Source of the DNA: Ruminococcus_G sp050944435
Lineage (GTDB): Bacteria > Bacillota > Clostridia > Lachnospirales > Lachnospiraceae
Direction of reading: 5' to 3'
Length of the DNA: 64,000 bases
Assembly (NCBI GenBank): GCA_050944435.1
Contig: JBMNRB010000004.1
Span: 62,001-126,000, forward strand
Shown here: positions 52,552 to 60,317 of the stretch, in pieces
Position numbering within the stretch: position 1 is the stretch's first letter
Layout of the letters: each line of letters begins with the position of its first letter
Notes under the pieces: generated by a model
Database searches by the model: none
What the model was told of the DNA's origin: nothing
The model's input: only the letters and a program-made list of their open reading frames with translations
Position numbers and translations under genes: made by a program

Positions 52552-53331
52552 TTAAACCACCTTTGCATAACCGTTTTCATACCGATAAATAATTTTGACT
52601 CCCACAGCCGCCACTAAAATTCCGATCACCAGCCACACTGCAAAAATCCTCATATCCGGTGTCTGTCCATACAGCAGACATTTGCGCAGTCCGTCTAAAA
52701 TAAACGCCATGGGATTCAGACGCAGCGCCCACATGCCGTAAGGTTCAGGCAGCCTTTTGTACACAGAATAAAAGATACCGGTCACATAAAACAGCAGCCG
52801 GAACAAAATTGTGACAATGTTGCTCATATCCTCCACAAATACCCCCAGATGCATCAGAATCGTCATAGCTGCAAAGGTAATGATTAAAAGCAAAAGCAGC
52901 AAGGGAATTACCAACACCACATTCCAGGTCAGGGGAACCCGGTATACCACCATCATGCAGACGATAATTCCAAAAGAAATCATCATCTTAAATCCATCCA
53001 CTCCCATTCTGGTATAAGCCAGCACATATTTGGGAATATACACCTTATCGATGATCGCTTTATTTTTCTTTACCATTTTCACACTGGCAATGGAACATTT
53101 GTTGAAAAAATTCCATGCAGTCAGACCTACGAAAATAAATGCAGCAAAATATTTTTCCCTTCCGTCAAATACCACACCAAAAATGAAGGCGTAGATCAGC
53201 ATAAAACACAGAGGATCCAAAATCCACCAGACCCAATTCAGATAAGAGTTCGCCACTTCCGCCTTCAGTTGTGACTTCGCCGCGCGCACGACATAGGCGG
53301 CATATTTTTGGGTGTCTCTGAAAAATCTCAT
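52552..53331 (-). CDS. tagG: Teichoic-acid-type ABC exporter permease (TagG-like)
   Basis: 259 aa, ABC-2-type, about six helices. The N-terminal KSQLKAEVANSYLNWVWWILDPLCF stretch (about 19-43) is the amphipathic-helix-to-first-helix region of TagG/Wzm proteins. ATG 53331 with an AGGATGG-type site. The first gene after the promoter at 53399-53427, with a hairpin in its leader. Confidence 0.92.
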   Translation of the reverse strand: MRFFRDTQKYAAYVVRAAKSQLKAEVANSYLNWVWWILDPLCFMLIYAFIFGVVFDGREKYFAAFIFVGLTAWNFFNKCSIASVKMVKKNKAIIDKVYIPKYVLAYTRMGVDGFKMMISFGIIVCMMVVYRVPLTWNVVLVIPLLLLLLIITFAAMTILMHLGVFVEDMSNIVTILFRLLFYVTGIFYSVYKRLPEPYGMWALRLNPMAFILDGLRKCLLYGQTPDMRIFAVWLVIGILVAAVGVKIIYRYENGYAKVV

Positions 53332-53357
53332 ACCATACCATCCTCATCTTATAATCT

Positions 53358-53389
53358 GATGCAGCCCTGGACACTGATCCCACTGCATC
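53358..53389 (-). promoter_or_regulatory. Leader stem-loop before tagG
   Basis: GATGCAG (53358-53364) and CTGCATC (53383-53389) form a perfect 7-base inverted repeat, with an inner TGG/CCA pair, in the roughly 65-base leader between promoter and tagG. No U-run follows, so it is not a terminator; any role in mRNA stability or control is unknown. Confidence 0.35.
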
Positions 53390-53398
53390 TACTGCGCC

Positions 53399-53427
53399 AA
53401 TATATCACTTTTTCTTCCGAAAGGCAA
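53399..53427 (-). promoter_or_regulatory. Promoter of tagG-tagH-tagD-GT2
   Basis: Minus strand TTGCCT (53422-53427), 17-base spacer, TATATT (53399-53404). It uses the same hexamers and spacing as the promoter at 16069-16097. Confidence 0.6.
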
Positions 53428-53443
53428 GAAAAAACAGCGAATT

Positions 53444-54850
53444 TTACTTTTTTACGTGCTCTTTTGATATCAACTCCTCCAATTGTTCTTTGCTCAGGCC
53501 CTCCGTACTTTCTTTCATAAAAATAACTTTGACCGTCATAAACAACAGCCTTATGTCCATCAGCAAAGAGTAATTCTCAATATACATCAAATCCATTTTC
53601 AATTTATCATACGCCGTGGTATTATATTTTCCATAAACCTGCGCATACCCCGTAAGCCCGGCCTTTACTTTCAGCCGATAGGAAAACTCCGGAATCGTAT
53701 CTTCATATTTTTCCATAATCTCTGGGCGTTCCGGGCGGGGGCCCACAAGACTCATATCGCCTTTTAATATATTGTAAAGCTGGGGCAGCTCGTCCAGACG
53801 AGTTGCCCGGATCACACGGCCCACAGGAGTGATCCTGCTGTCGTGCTGGGTAGCCAGCACCGCCACCCCGTCTTTCTCCGCATTGACAATCATACTCCGG
53901 AATTTATAGACATAAAATCTTCGTCCATCCACCGTCACCCGCTCCTGTTTAAATATCACCGGCCCTCTGTCATAGGCTTTCACCGCTATGGCCGTAATCA
54001 GCATGAAGGGGCTGGTCACCACCAGCAGAACAGCAGAAATCACGATGTCCATCATTCTCTTTACCAATTTCTGTTCGAAACTTAAGCCCTGATTTCTGGA
54101 CAAAAACAAAGGCGTGTCAAACAGCGGAAGAATCTCTGAATTTTTCAGAATAATATCCGATATTTTGGGCGTGGTATATACCCGAATTCCATACTTATAG
54201 CAGTATTTCAGCAGATTGTTCCGTTTCTTGGCGTGGATATCACAGAGTATGACTCCGTCATATTTTAAAATCAGTTTCTTTACCCGGTCCATGCCGCTTG
54301 CAATGTTCACATGCTCGCATATATTGTATTTATCCCGGCGGGCATACATTTTCTGCATCAGCGGCTCCGGAGGCCGATCCTGATAAATCAGAAGCATTTT
54401 CCGCGGAGGAAACAGCCGATAATAAAGCACATGAAAAATATGGATAAACACCACCGCAATAAAGATATCCACTAGAGTCATGACAAATGTTACGCCGGCC
54501 AGTCTGGGAAGCCGGTACAGCTTACCGGAAATCAGCAGAATCTGCACCAGAACAATCACGTGCATCGCAATGATGGACAGCACCTGAGAGAGGATAATAT
54601 TCCCCTTTTTCATATAGCCGATCTTAAGCCCCCCGAATGCTGCAAGAAACACCAGAAGAAGGGCCAGATATACGGCGATCATCAGCAGGTTTCCTTTATT
54701 TTCATAGGGCTTTCGTATTTCCGGATTAAAATAGCGGTACCAGCAGAATGCAAACACGGCAGTTTGCGCCGCCACCAGAAGCATTGCCGCAAAAAATCGC
54801 AGCATCCGTTTGTATTGTTCAAAATTTTTTCTTTGGTTCATATTTTCCAT
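53444..54850 (-). CDS. Second polyprenyl glycosylphosphotransferase (initiating sugar transferase)
   Basis: About 468 aa. Four N-terminal membrane helices, a nucleotide-binding-like soluble domain (about 150-255), another helix, then the catalytic domain with VYKFRSMIVNAEKDG, LDELPQLYNILKGDMSLVGP and KAGLTGYAQVYG. Transfers sugar-1-phosphate to undecaprenyl phosphate. It is distinct from the enzyme at 14630-16030. The start is uncertain: ATG 54850 is used here, with GTG 54859 and ATG 54841 also possible and none with a strong ribosome site. It takes the place that TagO would have in a classical teichoic operon. Confidence 0.9.
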   Translation of the reverse strand: MENMNQRKNFEQYKRMLRFFAAMLLVAAQTAVFAFCWYRYFNPEIRKPYENKGNLLMIAVYLALLLVFLAAFGGLKIGYMKKGNIILSQVLSIIAMHVIVLVQILLISGKLYRLPRLAGVTFVMTLVDIFIAVVFIHIFHVLYYRLFPPRKMLLIYQDRPPEPLMQKMYARRDKYNICEHVNIASGMDRVKKLILKYDGVILCDIHAKKRNNLLKYCYKYGIRVYTTPKISDIILKNSEILPLFDTPLFLSRNQGLSFEQKLVKRMMDIVISAVLLVVTSPFMLITAIAVKAYDRGPVIFKQERVTVDGRRFYVYKFRSMIVNAEKDGVAVLATQHDSRITPVGRVIRATRLDELPQLYNILKGDMSLVGPRPERPEIMEKYEDTIPEFSYRLKVKAGLTGYAQVYGKYNTTAYDKLKMDLMYIENYSLLMDIRLLFMTVKVIFMKESTEGLSKEQLEELISKEHVKK

Positions 54851-54879
54851 CCTGTTCACGCTCTCTGAAGTTCTGCTTC

Positions 54880-54903
54880 ATTATACTACATACAGTATGT
54901 CAA
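54880..54903 (-). promoter_or_regulatory. Possible promoter with palindrome before second initiating transferase
   Basis: Minus strand TATAAT (54880-54885) lies about 25 bases before the start region. A TTGACA (54898-54903) is only 12 bases from it, too close for a normal pair. The 13-base palindrome ACATACTGTATGT (54888-54900) fills the gap. This may be an activator- or repressor-dependent promoter, or a chance arrangement. Confidence 0.35.
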
Positions 54904-56081
54904 TAAAAGAAATTTTTATGAATTCTGTCCAGCACCTCTTTTGCGCCGTGTCCGGATTGCTCCACAAATCTGGCTTTAAAGGCTCTGGTTTTTTTCACAG
55001 ATTCCCTGTTGAATTCTTCATCTTCCAATTTCTTCAAAATGGCCAGCACTTCCTCCTGGTCCGCCCCCCAGTCCAGCATTTTCCGTATATCGAAATACAT
55101 GCCTCTTTTCTTTTCATATTGGTCGAAATCATAGGCAAAGCAGACCATGGGTTTTTCCAGTATGGAATAATCAAAGAACACGCTGGAATAATCCGACAGC
55201 AGTACATCCGATGCAATCATCAGTTCATTGAGGGAAGGATAGTCCGATACGTCCCACACTCTTTCCTCACGTTCCAGGTTCATGGCCTGCAGCGCTTCGT
55301 AATGGGCCCGCACCAGAATCACCGTGTTCTCTCCCAGCGCCTCCTGCCAGCGATCCCAGGACACCGGCGGCGCAAAGATACATTCCCTGGCGCTGTTTTT
55401 CTCATATTCCCGAAAGGTGGGAGCATACAGAATCACCCGTTTCCCCGAAAGCCCCAGTCGTTCTTTGATTTCTTCGCGCCGCTTTTCACCGGCGCGGCAA
55501 AGCTCATCGTTTCTGGGCAGTCCCGTTATCTGGCAGATCTGGGGGGGCAGCCGAAACACCCTGGTAAAAATCTCTGATTCATAAGCCGACTGAGTGGTGA
55601 AAAGATCCATATTCCAGCTGTTTTTGCTCTTAAATGAGGTATTATCCTGCGCCAGATCACTGCCCATCTTTTTCAGCGGCGTGCCGTGCCAGGTGTTTAC
55701 AAAATACGTATGTTTTCCCCGGATCCCCAATCCTCTCTCCAAAGAAGAATTGGTAACCCAGCATCTGGCTTTCATTGCGGTGACAAAATACCGGAAAGTA
55801 TCCGTCTTAATTTTTTCTCCTTTGGGAAGATGATAATCCTCCGGCCGCTGGAAAGCCCAGACAAAACGGCAGTCCGAAAAACGGGGGTCCTGAATCATCT
55901 GATCATAAACCGCCTTCGGGCTGTCATTAAAAAATTTTCCTCCAAAGCTGTTAAAGAGAATGAGTCTGTCATCTGTACGGACAAACAGCCGGATAAAATT
56001 AAAAAAGCAGGTTCCCAGATAATAATAAATCAGGTAAACCGGTTTGCAGTATTTTAAAAAAGAGATCAGTTTTTTCTTCAT
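54900..56081 (-). CDS. CDP-glycerol glycerophosphotransferase family protein (TagB/TagF-like)
   Basis: 393 aa. The catalytic histidines are in TWHGTPLKKMG (about 130-140) and RAHYEAL; the nucleotide-side motif DVLLSDYSSVFFDY is complete. Transfers glycerol phosphate (or another phospho-alditol) from its CDP form to a lipid-linked sugar or chain. The N-terminus has a membrane-associating helix (about 13-33). Overlaps the GT4 gene by 4 bases (ATGA), GAGG 7 bases upstream. Primase or polymerase role not decided. Confidence 0.9.
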   Translation of the reverse strand: MKKKLISFLKYCKPVYLIYYYLGTCFFNFIRLFVRTDDRLILFNSFGGKFFNDSPKAVYDQMIQDPRFSDCRFVWAFQRPEDYHLPKGEKIKTDTFRYFVTAMKARCWVTNSSLERGLGIRGKHTYFVNTWHGTPLKKMGSDLAQDNTSFKSKNSWNMDLFTTQSAYESEIFTRVFRLPPQICQITGLPRNDELCRAGEKRREEIKERLGLSGKRVILYAPTFREYEKNSARECIFAPPVSWDRWQEALGENTVILVRAHYEALQAMNLEREERVWDVSDYPSLNELMIASDVLLSDYSSVFFDYSILEKPMVCFAYDFDQYEKKRGMYFDIRKMLDWGADQEEVLAILKKLEDEEFNRESVKKTRAFKARFVEQSGHGAKEVLDRIHKNFFY

Positions 56082-57211
56082 GGCAAAACCTCATGATATA
56101 CCTTTTCCATCACGGAACGCACGCGGGACTTGTCAAAAGAGCGGACATAATCCCGGTTTCTTCTTCCCATCCTGTCACAGAGAACCCGGTCTTCCAAAAG
56201 TCTTTGAATTGCCCCGGCAAACTGGGAAGGGCTGCGGGAACCCACCAGAAGTCCTCCCTTTTCTTCCTCAATCAGATCCACGTTTCCCCGAATCCGTGAG
56301 CAAACCACAGGGAGTCCCTTGGCCATAGCCTCCATCAGAGCTGCAGATAATCCCTCTCTGTGAGACGGAAAGACAAACAGATCTGCCGCTTCATATATCG
56401 CCGGAACATCATTCCGAAAGCCCAGCAGTTCCGCCTTGCCTTCCAGACCGTATTCCCGGATTTTTTCTCTCAGTTCCCGCTCCAGCTGCCCTTTCCCGCA
56501 GATCAGATAGCGAATATGATCACAGTTCATTTCCCGCAGCGCTCTCAGTACCGTCTCGTGATTTTTATTCGCATCCAGCTCTCCCACGGACAGCAGACAG
56601 AAGTCATCTGCTTTTAGCCCCAGCGAAGCCCGAAAGGCATCCCGGTCTTCCAACAGCCGCCGCCCCAATTCTTCCGTGTCAATTCCCACTCCGGGTATCC
56701 GGACAACTTTTCCCGCATGAAAATGCCCGGCCCGTTCAAAATCCTCCCCATTGATGGTAATCTGCACGTCGGTGAACCAGGAGAGGAACCATTCCGCCGG
56801 ATAATAGATCAGCCAATTCACCAAAGGAGCTCCTTTAAAAAAATGAAAACCGTGGGCCGTGTAAAGAATTTTCAGCCCTTTTTTCCGATAAGATCTTCCC
56901 GCCAGCCTGGCCATAGCGCCGCCAATGGGCGTATGACAGTGAATCATGGCAAAGGATTCCCTGCGCAAAAGCTGCTTCAGCATCCGGTAGGCCCGGATAT
57001 TCCCCTTTTGAAAAGGAGATCGAAAAAAAGGAATCTGGTGACAGATTACGCCGGAATCTTTCAGCTTTTCCCCCTTCTTGCCATAGGAGGAAAGGGAAAA
57101 ATTGGCGGCATAATGAACTTCATACCCCATTTCCTGAAGGCATCTCACATTGTCCATTTCAAATTGCGGTATAAAATCTCCCACATGGGTGACCATCAGT
57201 ACTTTCTTCAT
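56078..57211 (-). CDS. Family 4 glycosyltransferase
   Basis: 377 aa, GT-B fold. N-terminal VLMVTHVGDFIPQFEMDNVRCL, then GVGIDTEEL, LLSVGELDANKNHETVLRAL and the donor site SHREGLSAALMEAMAKGLPVV (EX7E-like Glu pair). Resembles EpsD/CapM-type enzymes. Lies between the two TagF-type genes (4-base overlap on one side, 5-base gap on the other), so it likely decorates or builds the same polymer. Confidence 0.9.
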   Translation of the reverse strand: MKKVLMVTHVGDFIPQFEMDNVRCLQEMGYEVHYAANFSLSSYGKKGEKLKDSGVICHQIPFFRSPFQKGNIRAYRMLKQLLRRESFAMIHCHTPIGGAMARLAGRSYRKKGLKILYTAHGFHFFKGAPLVNWLIYYPAEWFLSWFTDVQITINGEDFERAGHFHAGKVVRIPGVGIDTEELGRRLLEDRDAFRASLGLKADDFCLLSVGELDANKNHETVLRALREMNCDHIRYLICGKGQLERELREKIREYGLEGKAELLGFRNDVPAIYEAADLFVFPSHREGLSAALMEAMAKGLPVVCSRIRGNVDLIEEEKGGLLVGSRSPSQFAGAIQRLLEDRVLCDRMGRRNRDYVRSFDKSRVRSVMEKVYHEVLP

Positions 57212-57216
57212 CTTTC

Positions 57217-58467
57217 TTATTTCCTTTTATTCAGCATCCAGTCTGCCACTTGACGGCTGGTATGGGGGCCGTCCAGATAATTGTATGTTTCATGAAATTT
57301 CTGATACCGTTCATCGTACGCTTCTTCCAACGAAAGCTTTTTCAGCGTTTCATACAACTCATCTTCTGTCCGGATGACCGGTCCCGGAAGTTCCTCCAGA
57401 TCCAGATAAAAATCCCGGATATGATTCTGATACTCCTCCATATCATACATAAAAAACAAAATGGGCCGTTTTAAATTGGCAAAATCGAAGAAAACGCTGG
57501 AGTAATCCGTAATCAGCACATCGCTGGCCAGATACAGTTCATTGATGTCATCCCAGGAAGTCACATCAAAGACAACTCCCTGAAACTTTCTCAGATCAAT
57601 CTGTTCCGTCACAAAATAATGGGTGCGGAACAGCATAACGTACTCTTCTCCCAGTTCCTTTACCAAACGCTCCAGGTCAAATCCCAGCGTAAAACCGCAG
57701 CCATTCTTTCTGTGCTGATTATCCCGAAAAGTGGGTGCATAAAGAATTACCTTCTTTCCCAGCGGCAGGCCCAGTTCTTTCCGCGCTTTTTCTTTTTTTT
57801 CTTCTCTGTGCTCAAACAGCGCGTCGTTCCTCGGGTACCCAAGCTCAATGACTTTTCTCTTTTTCTCTTCTTCGTTTAATCCGAAAGCAGAGGCGATCTT
57901 CTCTGAATAAAAGGAAGAGGGGGAAAGAAAATAAGTCACCCGCTTTCCTTCCTTTCTGTAATCCTCCTGCATTTCTTTCAGTGAAACCAGGTTATTGCCT
58001 TCCACCTCAATATCACATCCCAGCCGTTTCAGCGGCGTGCCGTGCCAGGTCTGCAAAAAACACTGATCCTTTCCCGGGACCAGACAATGACGTGTCCGGG
58101 AATTTACCACCCAGTATTTTGCCCGGGCAAAGGCTTTGTAATAGGCCCCGGTCCCCAATTTTACCACTGTGGTTCCGGGTTTTTTCTCCAGCCACCGATA
58201 GTCTTCCGGCTGGCGGAACACCCAGATAAAACGATACCCTTCTTTCCCTTCCTTTTTCAGCATTTCCTCATAAATAGCTCTGGGACTGCAGGTATACTGC
58301 CGTCCCTGATAGACTTCAAAGACCAGAAGGTTTTCCTCAGTTTTGCTGCAGGCGCGCACGGCCATATACCGAAGCCGCCAGAAGGTCCGTACGCCTCTTT
58401 TAGCCAGACGCCGCACAGCAGCATTCTGGTTTACCATGCCCAGAAGCATGTTTTTTACCCTTTCCAT
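57217..58467 (-). CDS. CDP-glycerol glycerophosphotransferase family protein (second TagF-like)
   Basis: 416 aa. TWHGTPLKRLGCD (about 132-144), RTHYFVTEQ, and DVLITDYSSVFFDFANL carry the family's catalytic His and CDP-binding residues; the C-terminal SxxYG-like acidic region is also present. Paralogue of the 54900-56081 product; one may prime and the other extend, as TagB and TagF do, but the sequence does not say which. Donor CDP-glycerol from TagD nearby is likely. Confidence 0.9.
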   Translation of the reverse strand: MERVKNMLLGMVNQNAAVRRLAKRGVRTFWRLRYMAVRACSKTEENLLVFEVYQGRQYTCSPRAIYEEMLKKEGKEGYRFIWVFRQPEDYRWLEKKPGTTVVKLGTGAYYKAFARAKYWVVNSRTRHCLVPGKDQCFLQTWHGTPLKRLGCDIEVEGNNLVSLKEMQEDYRKEGKRVTYFLSPSSFYSEKIASAFGLNEEEKKRKVIELGYPRNDALFEHREEKKEKARKELGLPLGKKVILYAPTFRDNQHRKNGCGFTLGFDLERLVKELGEEYVMLFRTHYFVTEQIDLRKFQGVVFDVTSWDDINELYLASDVLITDYSSVFFDFANLKRPILFFMYDMEEYQNHIRDFYLDLEELPGPVIRTEDELYETLKKLSLEEAYDERYQKFHETYNYLDGPHTSRQVADWMLNKRK

Positions 58468-58470
58468 ATC

Positions 58471-59259
58471 CTATCCCTCAATCCGATACACCCGGTACTC
58501 GTCCACATCGCCTACGGTCACATACCCGAAATCTGCAAACTCTGCTCTTCTTTCTTCATCCTGCCTGTCCCAGACAAAATAGTTGCATTTTTCATTTTTC
58601 AACAGCATGTTCAGCGTCTCCGGATCAGCCCCCTCTTCACTGCTCATCTGTGAAAACAGACCTGCCTGATTCTGGGTCAGATCTTCATATTTAAATGCAT
58701 TTCTTCCGTAGGGCATCAAAAAAGAGGCTTCGTACTGACGTATGTAGCATAACAGATCGTTGGGCACCAGCACCTTCACCTGTTCTATGCCGTTTTCTTC
58801 TGCGTCCTCTGATATCATATCGCAGACCGGCACCGTGGCCGCAGGAAGTTTATACAGATTTTCCCCTGGGGAATAATTTCCCTGAAAATACATACAGGTG
58901 CCTCCCAGAATCACCGCAGCCGCCAAAAAAGCGAACAGCGCGTTCTGCATCCACTTTTTCTTAAACATTCCCAGAAAAGAAACGCCGGCCCAGGCGATAA
59001 TCAAAATCGCCGGAAGCACCCACAGCATTCTCCAGTATACAGAACGGCCAATGAAATTCTTCATGATAATTCTGGCCGTTACAGGCCAAAAGTACAAAAG
59101 GGCAAACAGCAAGGTTATGATCAGAAAAAAGCCGTTTACCTTCCGCTTCCTGCACGTAATCAGAAGAAATAAAAGAGCTGCTCCCAACAGATAGACGTAC
59201 CAGCTGTCTGCTATATATTGTTCAAACATTGCAACAATTGTATTCCACGTTTCCTGCAT
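58471..59259 (-). CDS. Membrane protein, likely C-terminal half of a GT-C-like (DUF6077-like) protein
   Basis: 262 aa. Three or four membrane helices (about 18-35, 42-65, 76-100, 108-126), then an extracellular soluble domain (about 130-262). Helix-loop VYWRMLWVLPAILIIAW lies near residue 75. By itself it matches no complete family I recognise. It starts 15 bases after the stop of the next-listed gene and is in the same reading frame, and their combined length (608 aa) is that of a typical GT-C-like protein. AAAGGAG is about 10 bases before its ATG, so it can be translated separately. See findings for the split-gene question. Confidence 0.7.
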   Translation of the reverse strand: MQETWNTIVAMFEQYIADSWYVYLLGAALLFLLITCRKRKVNGFFLIITLLFALLYFWPVTARIIMKNFIGRSVYWRMLWVLPAILIIAWAGVSFLGMFKKKWMQNALFAFLAAAVILGGTCMYFQGNYSPGENLYKLPAATVPVCDMISEDAEENGIEQVKVLVPNDLLCYIRQYEASFLMPYGRNAFKYEDLTQNQAGLFSQMSSEEGADPETLNMLLKNEKCNYFVWDRQDEERRAEFADFGYVTVGDVDEYRVYRIEG

Positions 59260-59274
59260 GGCCTTCTCTCTCCT

Positions 59275-60315
59275 TTATCGAATCGTCAGATAAATGGCCG
59301 AATAAATAAGATTGGGGATACAGCTTACGACACCGTAAAGCAGAATTCCCGGTTTTCGGTACCGCAGCGCACAGGCAATCCCCGCCAGCCCCATGGCAAT
59401 GGCCCCCAGCATGATCCCCATGGAGGATACGTGACAGCATGCCAGCATCAGCAGCACCAGCATCACACAGTTGGCCGCCACTCCTTTTTTCTCCTGGGCT
59501 GTCCGCAGACAGTAATAATAAACCGCCGGTATCAGCGCCGCCGCCAGGATCGCCTTCCCCTGCCAGATCCGTACCAGCAGAAACGTCCCCTGGGTGTATA
59601 CGGAGTAACCGGAAAAAATATGCAGAAGACATACCAAAATCAGAAAGAATCCCGCCAGCCGCCGTTCTTTTCCAAACAGCCGCCTTCCCAGAATACCGTA
59701 TATCATATAGGTAAAAGGAATGAGGAACAGTGGAAAAACCGTATGTGCCAGAATTGTAGGATGCACCCCTGTGATTTTTCCGGAAGAGGCAATAAAAATG
59801 GGAAATGGCGACAAGATATAACGAGCCGGCAGTTCCTCGTACTCTTCTCCCGTATAGGGATCCACCGTATACATCTCATCCGTCTCCTGGGCCGCCACTG
59901 CCACTCCCACATAGAAAGCGTCGTCATCATCGATATGACGCCCAACGGTGATCACCATAGTCTGAATCACAATCAGCACCACCGCTGCCCAGATAGTCCA
60001 GGGACATCCTTTCAGGCGGTTAAACACCGCCTGAAACATTCTAATATAAAAAGTAATATTCAGCACCAGCGAGAGCAGGCACAGCCCCACGACAATTCCC
60101 GTATACAAATTGGAGACAGCGATAAAACTTCCTCTGTTCATAACGTAGGGAACCGTCACCAACTGGCAGATAGCCAGCATGGCAATCAGCCCGGAACAGT
60201 AATTCAGCATCAGGGAATCTCTGTCCCTCCCTGAAAATTTCGTATACAGCATTCCCAACATCACCGGCACAAGTCCAAACCATATGACCAGCATCGCAAT
60301 CTGTGACAATCCCAT
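59275..60315 (-). CDS. Multi-pass membrane protein, N-terminal half of a GT-C-like (DUF6077-like) protein
   Basis: 346 aa, about nine membrane helices. RHIDDDDAFYVGVAVAA (about 135-151), with its acidic cluster in the outer loop, followed by ARYILSPFPIFIA, is the sort of catalytic loop found in GT-C and DUF6077-like proteins. The chain stops abruptly after a helix (IYLTIR). It lies 2 bases after the repeat-protein gene. Together with the following gene it may transfer a lipid-linked sugar to the teichoic-like polymer; this is an inference from fold and context. Confidence 0.72.
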   Translation of the reverse strand: MGLSQIAMLVIWFGLVPVMLGMLYTKFSGRDRDSLMLNYCSGLIAMLAICQLVTVPYVMNRGSFIAVSNLYTGIVVGLCLLSLVLNITFYIRMFQAVFNRLKGCPWTIWAAVVLIVIQTMVITVGRHIDDDDAFYVGVAVAAQETDEMYTVDPYTGEEYEELPARYILSPFPIFIASSGKITGVHPTILAHTVFPLFLIPFTYMIYGILGRRLFGKERRLAGFFLILVCLLHIFSGYSVYTQGTFLLVRIWQGKAILAAALIPAVYYYCLRTAQEKKGVAANCVMLVLLMLACCHVSSMGIMLGAIAMGLAGIACALRYRKPGILLYGVVSCIPNLIYSAIYLTIR

Positions 60316-60317
60316 AA

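Noticed and set aside
59218..60234. 338-codon plus-strand ORF
   Set aside because: Antisense of the GT-C-like gene, His/Gln-rich, no domain.
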